Both the position numbers and the translations under genes were made by a program. A DNA stretch of 64,000 bases. It comes from Planctomycetaceae bacterium (GTDB taxonomy: Bacteria > Planctomycetota > Planctomycetia > Pirellulales > Pirellulaceae). Each line of letters starts with the position of its first letter. The first letter of the stretch is position 1. The stretch lies in contig JAHEBQ010000018.1 in assembly GCA_024642205.1 (NCBI GenBank), forward strand, positions 1 through 64,000. Reading direction: 5' to 3'. The notes under the pieces were generated by a model that did no database searches, was not told where the DNA came from, and saw nothing but the letters and a program-made list of their open reading frames with translations. Below are positions 7,905 to 16,665 of this stretch, piece by piece.

Positions 7905-8735
7905 TCAAACACCACCGGGAATCTCATGATAATCACGATTGTGTGCCATCGATGCCAATGATTCGATCGGAACATACGCGTCATCGGTCAAAACCTCGAC
8001 GCCCGAGATCATCAGCGTTGCTTTCGCGGCAGTGGTAGACGGTTGATTCATCGCACAAAACATCGCGTGGCGCATCGCTGCTATTTTCTCCGGAGTCGAA
8101 TTGAACGCAGTCACGTAGGGTGGAGCAGGGACCGAATCGGTGACATGGATTACTCGCGTTCCTGCCAATTCACCGGGACGATATTCAGCCAGCAGCGCAT
8201 GGGTCACGCAATCGATCGCGGCAACATCGACATGGCCATTGCGGATCATTCGCAAGCTACGTTCGTGTGCGCCGCTCGTCGACACGGCTGAGAAAAACCG
8301 CCCGTTACAATGAAGTGGCGCAACCAACGCCCGTAACACGTTCATCCCGGAATGCGATGTCGGTGTATTGATCACGCAGCGAGTGTTCCGCAAGTCTTCC
8401 ACGGTTTCATATTTTGACTCATCCCGCACCACAACAAAGCTGCGATAGTTGCTCCCCTCGCAGCCCGCCACATCGTAACAGGGCGTCGCCACGGATTGGA
8501 GGTGATTCGCGTACGCGAGGCGGACATCGTAACCACAAGCCTGTCCAAACAGGAATTCCGACGACGTCCATTGCCGCTCATAGGCAATGTCGCGATTCAG
8601 TTGATCCGGAACGTTGGCAAGACCGGCCAAGCGAAACTGCCTCACCAGTTCGCGCCAAAGCGCATCGGTCGCCGGACGAATCTCTTCAAGATCGTACCAT
8701 GGCAAACTCACCAGCAAGTTGGTTTCGGTGTTCAA
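7905..8735 (-). CDS. PhnD-like phosphate/phosphonate-binding family protein without signal peptide
   Basis: A 276-residue protein of the PhnD/phosphonate-binding superfamily (PF12974 type). It begins with a TTG at 8735: an in-frame stop lies ten codons upstream and no ATG fits before the first conserved strand (LLVSLPWYDLEE). Family features are the Gly/Ser-rich region FLFGQACGYDVR, VVVRDESKYETVEDLRNTR, CVINTPTSHSGMNVLR and GHVDVAAIDCVTHALL, giving two alpha/beta lobes. Family members are usually periplasmic components of ABC importers, but this one has no signal peptide and no ABC genes beside it, so it is probably cytoplasmic, or a sensor or domain-derived protein. It lies 103 bp downstream of the DUF1501 gene on the same strand. 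Confidence 0.82.
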   Translation of the reverse strand: MNTETNLLVSLPWYDLEEIRPATDALWRELVRQFRLAGLANVPDQLNRDIAYERQWTSSEFLFGQACGYDVRLAYANHLQSVATPCYDVAGCEGSNYRSFVVVRDESKYETVEDLRNTRCVINTPTSHSGMNVLRALVAPLHCNGRFFSAVSTSGAHERSLRMIRNGHVDVAAIDCVTHALLAEYRPGELAGTRVIHVTDSVPAPPYVTAFNSTPEKIAAMRHAMFCAMNQPSTTAAKATLMISGVEVLTDDAYVPIESLASMAHNRDYHEIPGGV

Positions 8736-8838
8736 TGGGGTGCGATAATTGATGGAAACCGATCAATGACAACGTCTTTCAATCATGTCAATGTAAACCG
8801 GGCCAAGCAAGACTCAATCGAGAAATGCCGCCATTTTT

Positions 8839-10311
8839 TTAACCGGTAAACAACTTCTTTACGACCTCGCCGGTGTTGATGGTCGGTCGCTCAAGCCGCC
8901 CACCGGTCTGAAACTCGAGGTTCATGTGATCCAAACCGATGGCGTGCAGGATGGAAGCGTGAAGATCATGTACGTGGACCTTTTCTCGGACGGCCCACAA
9001 CCCCAATTCATCGGTCGCTCCTATGACCTGGCCGCCCTCGACACCGCCGCCGGCCATCCACATCGTAAAGCCAAACGGGTTGTGGTCTCGCCCATCCCCT
9101 TTCTCACTCATCGGCGTCCGACCAAATTCCCCACCCCACACCACGAGTGTCTCATCCAGCAAGCCCCGTCGTTCCAGATCGGTAAGCAAGGCGGCCACCG
9201 GCACGTCCATCGACTCGCACAACTGTCGTCCTTTTTTCTCGTGGTTCTGATGCGTATCCCACTTGTTTCCGGCGCCGCTGTAAACCTGGACAAACCTCAC
9301 TCCACGCTCCACCAACCGGCGCGCCATCAGGCATTGCCGTCCCAACGGCTCGGTGATCTCACGATCCATCCCGTACATTGACTTGGTTGCTTCAGTTTCT
9401 CGCCCAAGATCAACCGACTCGGGTGCATGGGCTTGCATGCGATAGGCCAATTCATAGGACTTGATTCTCGCTTCCAGCTCGTCATCGTTTCCGTGCGCCT
9501 CGGCATGTCGCCGATTCATGCCTGCCAGAAGATCAAGCTTCATCGTCTGACGGTTATCCGATACCCCCGCCGGTGGATTCAGGTTGGGAATCGGGACCGG
9601 CCCGTTTTCAAACAACATGCCCTGGTATGTCGCTGGCATGAATCCCGTGCCCCAGTTTCGCACGCCCCCATGCGGCATCTGTTGACGATCAAGCAACACG
9701 ACAAAAGCGGGCAGGTTTTCATTGAGAGATCCAAGGCCGTAAACAGCCCATGCGCCCAACGACGGTCGGCCACCGAGGATCGAGCCGGTATTCATCTGGC
9801 ACATCGAGCCCACATGATTCAAACCATCAGCCCAACACGAACGAATCACTGCCAGGCGGTCGGCATGTTGGCCAATATTCGGGCACCAGTCCGAAACCCA
9901 AAGTCCACTTTCACCATACCGTTTCCATTTTCTTGGTGACCCCAGGAGTGGCGATCCTTGTTCCCCCATGGCTGTGACCGGCGTTTGAAAACTCGCCGGC
10001 AGATTTTGACCCGCCAATTCGTTCAACAAGGGTTTTCGGTCGAACATATCAATGTGGCTTGGTCCCCCCTGCAAAAACAGAAAGATCACACGCTTGGCCG
10101 TCGGGCGATGATGGCTGACTTTCGGGCTCAGCGAATTCTTATCCATCGCGCATCCAGGCGCGCTTCCCATACAGGCCCTTTCGGTCCCCAGCAATCCCGC
10201 CAAGGCTACGCCAGCAAAACCGCCGCCAGAGCGCATCAGAAAATCACGGCGCGGAATAGAATCCCTGCTTGGTCCCCTTGTATCCCGCAGGCCTCGAGGA
10301 TTTCCATTCAT
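8839..10311 (-). CDS. DUF1501 (sulfatase-fold) Tat-exported protein
   Basis: A 490-residue DUF1501 protein. The start is the ATG complementary to 10309-10311, with AGGAAG about 5 nt upstream. A twin-arginine signal (PRRDFLMRSGGGFAGVALAG) near residues 21-40 predicts folded export. The body has the planctomycete signatures VIFLFLQGGPSHIDMFDRKP, LGAWAVYGLGSLNENLPAFV, VVWGGEFGRTPMSEKGDGRD and HVHDLHASILHAIGLDH; the fold is related to alkaline phosphatases/sulfatases. It lies 24 bp after the DUF1549/DUF1553 gene, its usual partner, so the two are almost certainly co-transcribed. The molecular function of this pair is undetermined. Confidence 0.93.
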   Translation of the reverse strand: MNGNPRGLRDTRGPSRDSIPRRDFLMRSGGGFAGVALAGLLGTERACMGSAPGCAMDKNSLSPKVSHHRPTAKRVIFLFLQGGPSHIDMFDRKPLLNELAGQNLPASFQTPVTAMGEQGSPLLGSPRKWKRYGESGLWVSDWCPNIGQHADRLAVIRSCWADGLNHVGSMCQMNTGSILGGRPSLGAWAVYGLGSLNENLPAFVVLLDRQQMPHGGVRNWGTGFMPATYQGMLFENGPVPIPNLNPPAGVSDNRQTMKLDLLAGMNRRHAEAHGNDDELEARIKSYELAYRMQAHAPESVDLGRETEATKSMYGMDREITEPLGRQCLMARRLVERGVRFVQVYSGAGNKWDTHQNHEKKGRQLCESMDVPVAALLTDLERRGLLDETLVVWGGEFGRTPMSEKGDGRDHNPFGFTMWMAGGGVEGGQVIGATDELGLWAVREKVHVHDLHASILHAIGLDHMNLEFQTGGRLERPTINTGEVVKKLFTG

Positions 10312-10335
10312 TGTGACTTCCTGACTGAATCCAAG

Positions 10336-12474
10336 TTAATGAATGTAGATAAACTCGTTGGTGTTCATTAAAACATGACAGAAATCTATCCACGCAATAC
10401 GAACCGTTTCGCTTGTCGAGCCGGATGATTCCAGGAACACAAGGGCTTCCAGGACCTCCTGTTCCGTGGGCGTCCGCCCCAGGGCCAGACGATAGGCCAT
10501 CTTGATCCGCTGCTCGAAGGATTGACCATTGCCACGGAGCACTCGATCGGCAAATCGTTCAGCACGTGAAACCGCCCAACTTCCGTTAAGTAACGTCAAT
10601 GCCTGGATCGGCGTCGTTGTGTTGTCGCGCACGGCGCAACTGTTGTGCAAATCTGGAGTGTCAAAACTGTTCATCATCGTCGAGGGCTTGTTGCGTTTTC
10701 TCAATACATACACCGAGCGACGGACCGTTTTTTCTTCCGCCGATGCTGGTCCACCCATCTTTCTATCGATCTCACCACTGACCACCAACATTGAATCACG
10801 GAGTTGCTCCGCATCCATCCGCCGCGATCGCATTGACCAAAGCAGTTTGTTTTCTTCATCTTCCGATCTGGCCTGCACGTTTTTACGCGCCGAAGATTGA
10901 CGATACGTTGCCGATTTCATCATCAAACGATGCATTGTTTTCATACTCCATCCCTCATCCATGAATTTTCGCGCCAACCAGTCCAGCAACCTCGGATGTG
11001 TCGGCCGCCCTCCCAATTCGCCGAAATCATTTCCGGCGGCAACAATCCCGATACCAAAATGCCATTGCCATAGCCGATTGACCATCAGACGCGCACTCAA
11101 GGGGTTTTCTCGATCTGTCAGCCATTTCGCTAGTGCTGCTCGTCGTCCTGTCGATTCGGGGACATTCTCGACCGGCCCGATATACGCGTCGCCAGTTGCC
11201 AGAATCGAAAGGTACCCCGGATTCAAAAACTGCCTTTCAGGATCTCCACCCAAAAAGGTCGCTGGCGCGACGGGCCCCAAGTCTCGAATCGCGACAATGC
11301 GATCCAGCTCCCTGGGTTTGTGCACGTCAAATGACGACAGCTGCCTGGCAAGTTCGTCCCACCGTTCCTTATTTCTCCCCTTGATGCCTTTCTCATAAGC
11401 GGCCTCGGTCCGGTTGGTCAGTAACTTGTTTGCAAACCGCGCCAGTTGCTCCTGGTACGGCGTGCGATCGGTCGTTTGCAAAATCTCCTGCATGTAAAGG
11501 GGTAGCTTGCTTTGGGCCAGTGCCCATTGCCGGTCCCATGGCTCGGATCGGATCGCATCCATTTCAGTGCGAATCTCTGCCGTCATTTCCTCCCATGTTG
11601 CCAACGCCTTCCGGTAACCCAGCTTCGTTTTTTCGTTTCCCAATCGGATATCATCCCAAGGCGAAACTGCTGCGAAAAACGCGCGAAAACGATAGTAGTC
11701 TTCCTGGGTTATCGCGTCGAACTTGTGGTCGTGGCACCGAGCGCATTTCATACTCAGTCCCAGGAACACATCCCCTGACACATCAGCGATATCATCCAGA
11801 GTCGCCTCCCAGTGGCGGCGGATATCGGGCTGGTTATCCTCGTACGGCCACAATCTCAGATACCCGGTTGCTGTCATGGCAGCATCATCGCCAGGATACA
11901 GCTCGTCACCCGCTAACTGTTCCTGCACGAATCGTGAATACGGCTTGTCGTTATTGAACGACTCAATCACATAGTCCCGATACCGCCACATGTCAGGCCT
12001 CAGCACATCTGATTTGAAACCGTCCGAATCAGCATACCGGACCAGGTCCAACCAATGACGGGCGTGTCGCTCACCGTACCCAGGTGAATCCAGCAGTCGG
12101 TCGATCAGATTTTCATAGGCGTCTGGAGCCGGGTCGTTGACGAATAATTCGATGGCCTGTGTCGTCGGCGGCAAGCCAAGCAGGTCAAGTGTGGCGCGTC
12201 GGATAAGCGTTCGGCGGTCAGCTTCCGGTGAAGGAGCGATCTTGCGGGCCTCGAGCTGGGCGAGAACAAAAGCATCGATCGGATTGCGAACCCACGCCTC
12301 GTCCAGCACATCGGGAACCTCTGGCTGGGAAACCGGCTGAAAAAACCAGTAGACCTCGTTGTCAACCGGCAATTGCCGTGCGGACGCAGGTTTCAAGAAG
12401 CCAACGGGTATTGCCAGGATCAAGAAAACCAAAGTCCGCTCGATCAACGTTCGCGTCGTATCCCAACTTATCAT
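10336..12474 (-). CDS. DUF1549/DUF1553 (PSCyt2/PSD1) exported protein
   Basis: A 712-residue protein starting at the ATG complementary to 12472-12474, after a hydrophobic signal (LVFLILAIPVGFLKPASA). The DUF1549 (PSCyt2) half is clear: NPIDAFVLAQLEARKIAPSP, LIRRATLDLLGLPPT, DSPGYGERHARHWLDLVRYA, and a CARCHDHKFD motif with a c-type-like CxxCH. The DUF1553 (PSD1) half follows with RRAALAKWLTDRENPLSAR, MVNRLWQWHFGIGIV, PTHPRLLDWLA and QALTLLNGSW. Many relatives have an extra N-terminal cytochrome c domain (PSCyt1), which is absent here. It is the first gene of the DUF1553 > DUF1501 > PhnD-like run. Exported location is supported; enzymatic role is unknown. Confidence 0.93.
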   Translation of the reverse strand: MISWDTTRTLIERTLVFLILAIPVGFLKPASARQLPVDNEVYWFFQPVSQPEVPDVLDEAWVRNPIDAFVLAQLEARKIAPSPEADRRTLIRRATLDLLGLPPTTQAIELFVNDPAPDAYENLIDRLLDSPGYGERHARHWLDLVRYADSDGFKSDVLRPDMWRYRDYVIESFNNDKPYSRFVQEQLAGDELYPGDDAAMTATGYLRLWPYEDNQPDIRRHWEATLDDIADVSGDVFLGLSMKCARCHDHKFDAITQEDYYRFRAFFAAVSPWDDIRLGNEKTKLGYRKALATWEEMTAEIRTEMDAIRSEPWDRQWALAQSKLPLYMQEILQTTDRTPYQEQLARFANKLLTNRTEAAYEKGIKGRNKERWDELARQLSSFDVHKPRELDRIVAIRDLGPVAPATFLGGDPERQFLNPGYLSILATGDAYIGPVENVPESTGRRAALAKWLTDRENPLSARLMVNRLWQWHFGIGIVAAGNDFGELGGRPTHPRLLDWLARKFMDEGWSMKTMHRLMMKSATYRQSSARKNVQARSEDEENKLLWSMRSRRMDAEQLRDSMLVVSGEIDRKMGGPASAEEKTVRRSVYVLRKRNKPSTMMNSFDTPDLHNSCAVRDNTTTPIQALTLLNGSWAVSRAERFADRVLRGNGQSFEQRIKMAYRLALGRTPTEQEVLEALVFLESSGSTSETVRIAWIDFCHVLMNTNEFIYIH

Positions 12475-12571
12475 CAATGATTCTCCGCGATCAGTCGCTC
12501 TCGATACAATACTGTCGCCCTGAATGAATCTTACCTGAGTATTCGATTCAAGTCATCAATCAATGGCTCCT

Positions 12572-13927
12572 TCACGTTCGCAGCGCACAGGTGCGAAATC
12601 CTGCGAACACATCCCGACGGTCAGGCTGGTAGTAGTTTCGCCAGGTATTGCGGATCAGTCGTGATCGTGTTGCCCAGCAGCCACCACGCAGCACCTGGCA
12701 GTTTCCGAAACAGGGTCGGGAATACTCTTCGTACGGATCAACCGAAAAACCCGGATATGGCTCAAACGTCGTCGCGGTCCACTCCCAAACGTTTCCGATC
12801 AACTGGCGGCACCCGGATGGACTTTCACCGGCAACGTGTGCCGTCGTGTCCACGGGACCCATGGCTTGCCAATCCAGGTTGGCACGCATCGAGTCGGGCG
12901 GCATCGTTCCCCAGGGGTAATGCCGCTTGCCAGCCTGACTTTCACCGAGTTCATCCGAGCCACCGGCGGCAGCAAATTCCCATTCCGATTCGGTTGGCAG
13001 ACGCCGTTGGGCCCAACGGCAAAACGCATCCGCTTCAAACCAGTTTACGTGTATCATCGGAAGTCTGGAATCCAACGGCCGCCATTGATCGAAGTGTCGC
13101 CAAACCCAACCATCCCGATTTCGTTGCCAGTAGACCGGATGCCGGGCCCGTGACGTCAACCGCCATTGCCATCCTGCTTCGGTCCAGAGTTCGCTGCGGT
13201 CATAGCCATCGGCATCTACGAATTCCGCAAATTGCTGCTGAGTCACCGCAGTTCGGGAAATCGCAAACGGCTCGATCGAAACCGGGTGAGCCCACTTTTC
13301 ATTGTCAAACACAAAAGCGGCATCTCGCGAGGCCCCCAACTGAAGGACGCCTCCAGGCTGTTCGACATCTCCAGAAACTCCATCACCAACCCACGCCACA
13401 TTCGGTTTGACGTCCCCTTCCGAGAATGTTGGTTCGGGATAAGCGAGAGTCTGCCGCGTGTACGTAAATGCTTCGGTGTGCATATCCTCATGGAATACCG
13501 ACAGTTTGACGAAGTACATCAATTCGTCGTTCAGCTTTCCTCCATTCAACACGTTCAGGACGGCCTCCCGAACCCGGTTCACGTAGTCAAAAACATGCTC
13601 CCGTGGAGGCAGCGGCAGGTCCCAACGCAAATCGTGTTCAATTCCAATCGAATCATACAGACTCTCCCCATTTGCTTGAATCGGTTTTTGGCCGGCCGCA
13701 TGCTGCAGGATCCAGTAATCCTGAAACCAGGCTGCATGCCCGATTTCCCAAAGCAGCGGATTGATTATCGGCAACCTCGGTACAATCAACTGCTCGTCAT
13801 CGAGATCCATGACCAGCTGTAACGAACGCGTTCTTGCATCGCTGACCCAGGCCGACAGGACGTCCACAGATGTTGCCTGGTCCGAGGTTGATTCCCGATC
13901 CCTCGTGCGATGAGAATGGTCTGCCAT
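12572..13927 (-). CDS. EgtB/SenA-like non-heme iron enzyme (DinB_2 + FGE-sulfatase domains)
   Basis: A 451-residue protein starting at the ATG complementary to 13925-13927; the longer frame to 14149 would overlap the upstream sulfatase. The N-terminal DinB_2 domain (about residues 20-170) carries iron ligands in the EgtB arrangement: H64 in GHAAWFQDYW and the H146-E-D-M-H150 motif. The C-terminal FGE-sulfatase (SUMF1) domain (about 215-450) has FAISRTAVTQQQFAEFVDA, RLPTESEWEFAAAGG, GNVWEWTATTFEPYPGF and RVLRGGCWATR. EgtB-type enzymes form a C-S or C-Se bond on the imidazole of hercynine, giving ergothioneine or, for SenA, selenoneine precursors. The sequence alone does not separate EgtB from SenA-type; no egtD, senB or selD lies in the window. 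Confidence 0.85.
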   Translation of the reverse strand: MADHSHRTRDRESTSDQATSVDVLSAWVSDARTRSLQLVMDLDDEQLIVPRLPIINPLLWEIGHAAWFQDYWILQHAAGQKPIQANGESLYDSIGIEHDLRWDLPLPPREHVFDYVNRVREAVLNVLNGGKLNDELMYFVKLSVFHEDMHTEAFTYTRQTLAYPEPTFSEGDVKPNVAWVGDGVSGDVEQPGGVLQLGASRDAAFVFDNEKWAHPVSIEPFAISRTAVTQQQFAEFVDADGYDRSELWTEAGWQWRLTSRARHPVYWQRNRDGWVWRHFDQWRPLDSRLPMIHVNWFEADAFCRWAQRRLPTESEWEFAAAGGSDELGESQAGKRHYPWGTMPPDSMRANLDWQAMGPVDTTAHVAGESPSGCRQLIGNVWEWTATTFEPYPGFSVDPYEEYSRPCFGNCQVLRGGCWATRSRLIRNTWRNYYQPDRRDVFAGFRTCALRT

Positions 13928-14099
13928 GGTTCTTATTCGATTCTCATTCGACGTCAGCAAACTTGGGATTCGATCTGCTCGATCATGCTGCGACCCGTTC
14001 ACCAACGACCTACGTCCAACGATCCTGCGTACATCATTCCCGGTGATCAAATATTGACGTGCCGGCCAGCACGGTGGGTCAGGCGCCTTGCTTTTCCGG

Positions 14100-15800
14100 T
14101 TATTTTTTTTTCGCTTGAGAATTTCCAGGCCAGGGAATCGCCTGGACATTCCCGGCTTTGCTCCTCCAAAGCGTTTTCATCTTTTCCAATCGATCGGGCT
14201 CCTGCAGCGACAGGTCATGGAGCTCGCTACGATCAGCTTTGACGTCGTAAAGTTCCCAGTTAACATCGTCTTGGCCAGCTCGTCCTTTGGCGACAAGTTT
14301 CCAGTTGCCCATTCGCAAGGCGCGATTCCCTTCGTGTTCAAAGAAAATCATTTCCCGATCAAGCGAGTTGCCCAGAAAAACAGGGAACAGACTTTTCCCT
14401 TCCGCCGGTGTGATCGGATGTCCCTTGTACAGGTCCGGGTAATGGGCATCGGCAACGTCGACGCAGGTCGCCATCATGTCGACCAAATGCGATGGCTCGG
14501 AGCGCAATTCATTTCTTGCTTTGAATCCGGCTGGCCAATGTACGACCAGTGGCGTTGAAATCCCGCCTTCGTGAACAAAATGTTTGTATTCACGAAACGG
14601 AGTATTGGAAACATTCGCCCAGTTCCGGCCATACCCAATGAACGTATCCGCGGGACCCGGCATTGCATGTCCTCTTCGAACCGGATACCCGTCTCTGGTT
14701 TGCTTTGGCTCCGAGCCGCGATAGTGCTGCAGGTCGTTCGGAATCGGTGGCAGGGTTGGTTTGGCCGCACGTTCGACCCGCGGCCCCTGTTCCTTGCGCC
14801 CCCCCGCCTCGGCACATCCACCATTATCCTGCATGAACATGATCAGCGTGTTTTCGAGCTCTCCCCGGGATTCAAGTGTGCTTACGATTCGACCGATGCC
14901 CTGATCCATTTGATCCACCATCGCGGCATAGACTTCCATGCAAGCCGATTCCCATTCCTTGTCTTCCACGCTATCCCAATCGCCAATCAGCGGCGACATC
15001 TCGGCGTCAGGTGCAACCACTCCCAGTTGTTTCTGTTTTTGCAACCGTGATTTGCGAATGGAATCATAGCCCTGGTCGTACTTGCCTTGATATTTCGCAA
15101 TGTCGCGAGGACGCGCGTGCATTGGCCAATGGGCTGCCGTGTAAGCCACATACATGAAAAACGGTTTTTCTGCATTGTGCTCTTTGATGAATTTGACCGC
15201 ATTGTCGCTGATGGCGTCGGTGAAATGGTACGGCTCATCCGGCTGGTAGTCCGGATCGTTCCTGATCGTGATCGGCTGGTTGTCGCGAGTCAGTGAGTTC
15301 GGATCCCAAAGGCTCGATGCCCCATTGATAATCCCGTAGTAGCGATCGAATCCGCGCTGAAGCGGCCAATTGTGCTTTCCGGCTTCCGAATCGGGAAATG
15401 TCTCTTTCGTAACATGCCATTTGCCAACACAGTACGTTGAATAACCGGTCGGCTTGAGGGCCTCCGCGATCGTAACGCAAGAACGATTCAGGTCGCCACG
15501 ATAACCGTCGACTCCTCTGTCATTCATCATATGACCGACCCCGGCTTGATGCGGATACAGACCCGTCAACAACGAGGCTCGCGTCGGGCAACACCGCCCC
15601 GTGTTGTAATACTGCGTAAAGCGCAAACCATTACCGGCCAATCGGTCCAGTACCGGCGTCTGAATTTCCCCGCCGTAGCATCCAATATCAGAATAACCCA
15701 TATCGTCCGAGAGAATGATGATGATGTTTGGCTTATCTGCGAATGCACCAACGGTCGCCAATAAAACAAACAGGGTTGCTTCAAACAGTATTTTTTTCAC
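14100..15800 (-). CDS. Sulfatase (arylsulfatase A-like), canonical CCPTR motif
   Basis: A 566-residue exported sulfatase with signal peptide (about residues 3-21, FEATLFVLLATVGAFA) and AGGTGG about 6 nt before the start. D32-D33 (SDDMGYSDIGCYGGEI), the formylglycine motif C70-C-P-T-R74 followed by ASLLTGLYPHQAGVGHMM, GKWHVTKE, MQDNGGCAE and HFVHEGGISTP are all canonical. The layout (ADDMGYSDLG, YTAAHWPMHA, ERAAKPTLPP) resembles the sulfatase at 845-2470, so the two are probably paralogues, this one with a normal catalytic motif. It overlaps no gene; the EgtB-like gene starts 172 bp downstream of its stop. Confidence 0.95.
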   Translation of the reverse strand: MKKILFEATLFVLLATVGAFADKPNIIIILSDDMGYSDIGCYGGEIQTPVLDRLAGNGLRFTQYYNTGRCCPTRASLLTGLYPHQAGVGHMMNDRGVDGYRGDLNRSCVTIAEALKPTGYSTYCVGKWHVTKETFPDSEAGKHNWPLQRGFDRYYGIINGASSLWDPNSLTRDNQPITIRNDPDYQPDEPYHFTDAISDNAVKFIKEHNAEKPFFMYVAYTAAHWPMHARPRDIAKYQGKYDQGYDSIRKSRLQKQKQLGVVAPDAEMSPLIGDWDSVEDKEWESACMEVYAAMVDQMDQGIGRIVSTLESRGELENTLIMFMQDNGGCAEAGGRKEQGPRVERAAKPTLPPIPNDLQHYRGSEPKQTRDGYPVRRGHAMPGPADTFIGYGRNWANVSNTPFREYKHFVHEGGISTPLVVHWPAGFKARNELRSEPSHLVDMMATCVDVADAHYPDLYKGHPITPAEGKSLFPVFLGNSLDREMIFFEHEGNRALRMGNWKLVAKGRAGQDDVNWELYDVKADRSELHDLSLQEPDRLEKMKTLWRSKAGNVQAIPWPGNSQAKKK

Positions 15801-15997
15801 GTTCCACCTAAATCAATTGTCAAACACCCAGAACGAGTAATTGAGCCGTTCCTGATGAAAATTGGACTTTGCGATCAGCTTTAGCTTATCCTATCGGGGC
15901 CGTTGAAACAGCACAAAGACATTGGCGGGCGGAAAAAGTATTTCTTGCGCTCGAATTGGTCAAACATCCGAAAATCAGCACAGCGAGGTTGGCTCAG

Positions 15998-16543
15998 TTA
16001 GCCCCGCGCGTCATCTCCTTCTGGATCGAACCAGGATGAGGCCGTGAACCCGGAGGATGGAGCTCTGCTGGTTGCTCCCAGATCGTACCGACCAGGCGCT
16101 GAGTTACGATTTGACCAGTTTTCATTTTCCAGTTCGAACAGCAATTTTAAGGCCGTTACTCAAAAACAAAGTTCGTGGGGTCGGCTCGTCAACAACCCGG
16201 CGCGTGAAGGACTGCAGGATCCCGCCGTCACATTGGCGTTGGTGAACCGAGCACCGGCGCGACCCAGAGCCACATTGTGCAGGATCGGAATCGTCGTTGA
16301 ACCACACAGGCTGGTGTCACGGTAAGTCACGGCAACCGGAATCGTCCGACAGAATCAGGACAACACCAGGCGGTGGATCCGAGCGGTTCGACCGACACCA
16401 TGCTTGTCGATTGACTTGGATCGAATCGCGAAAGAAATCGGCTTGGCCAGATCAGATCACTTCGCCGGATCGTCCTGCGCCAGAGCAATCGCAGACTGCG
16501 AGAACACGACCGCACTGACAATGAGCAACCGGTTGGTTTTCAA
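15998..16543 (-). pseudogene. Decayed sulfatase, internal deletion and stops
   Basis: On the minus strand, pieces of a sulfatase lie in order but out of frame. A start mutated to TTG (16543) leads LKTNRLLIVSAVVFSQSAIA, a signal peptide, to a stop near 16450. Then comes GVVLILSDDSGCRDLP, another stop, TSLCGSTTIPILHNVALGRA, and GARFTNANVTAG with the active-site motif SCSPSRAGLLTSRP, then a stop near 16175. The remaining tail (LFELENENWSNRN, ending at 15998) looks like a sulfatase C-terminus, which implies that most of the middle is deleted. This is inferred by reading frames by eye. It lies just downstream of the divergent DUF1592 gene. Confidence 0.7.
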
Positions 16544-16665
16544 AATTCGCGGTTTCCGGAATGGGCGTCAAAACGAGAGTCGTCGTAGCTTTTTCGTCCC
16601 CCGATTCAACAATTTTCGTTTTCGAACCGCCCGGTTTGGAGCAGATTTCTTGTACAATAGCCGGA

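Noticed and set aside
13928-14149. Longer N-terminus for the EgtB-like protein
   Set aside because: Would overlap the sulfatase and adds a poor prefix; the ATG at 13927 fits the family.
16653-16658. TACAAT as a -10 promoter element
   Set aside because: It lies only 8 bp from the DUF1592 start and would give almost no leader; likely chance.
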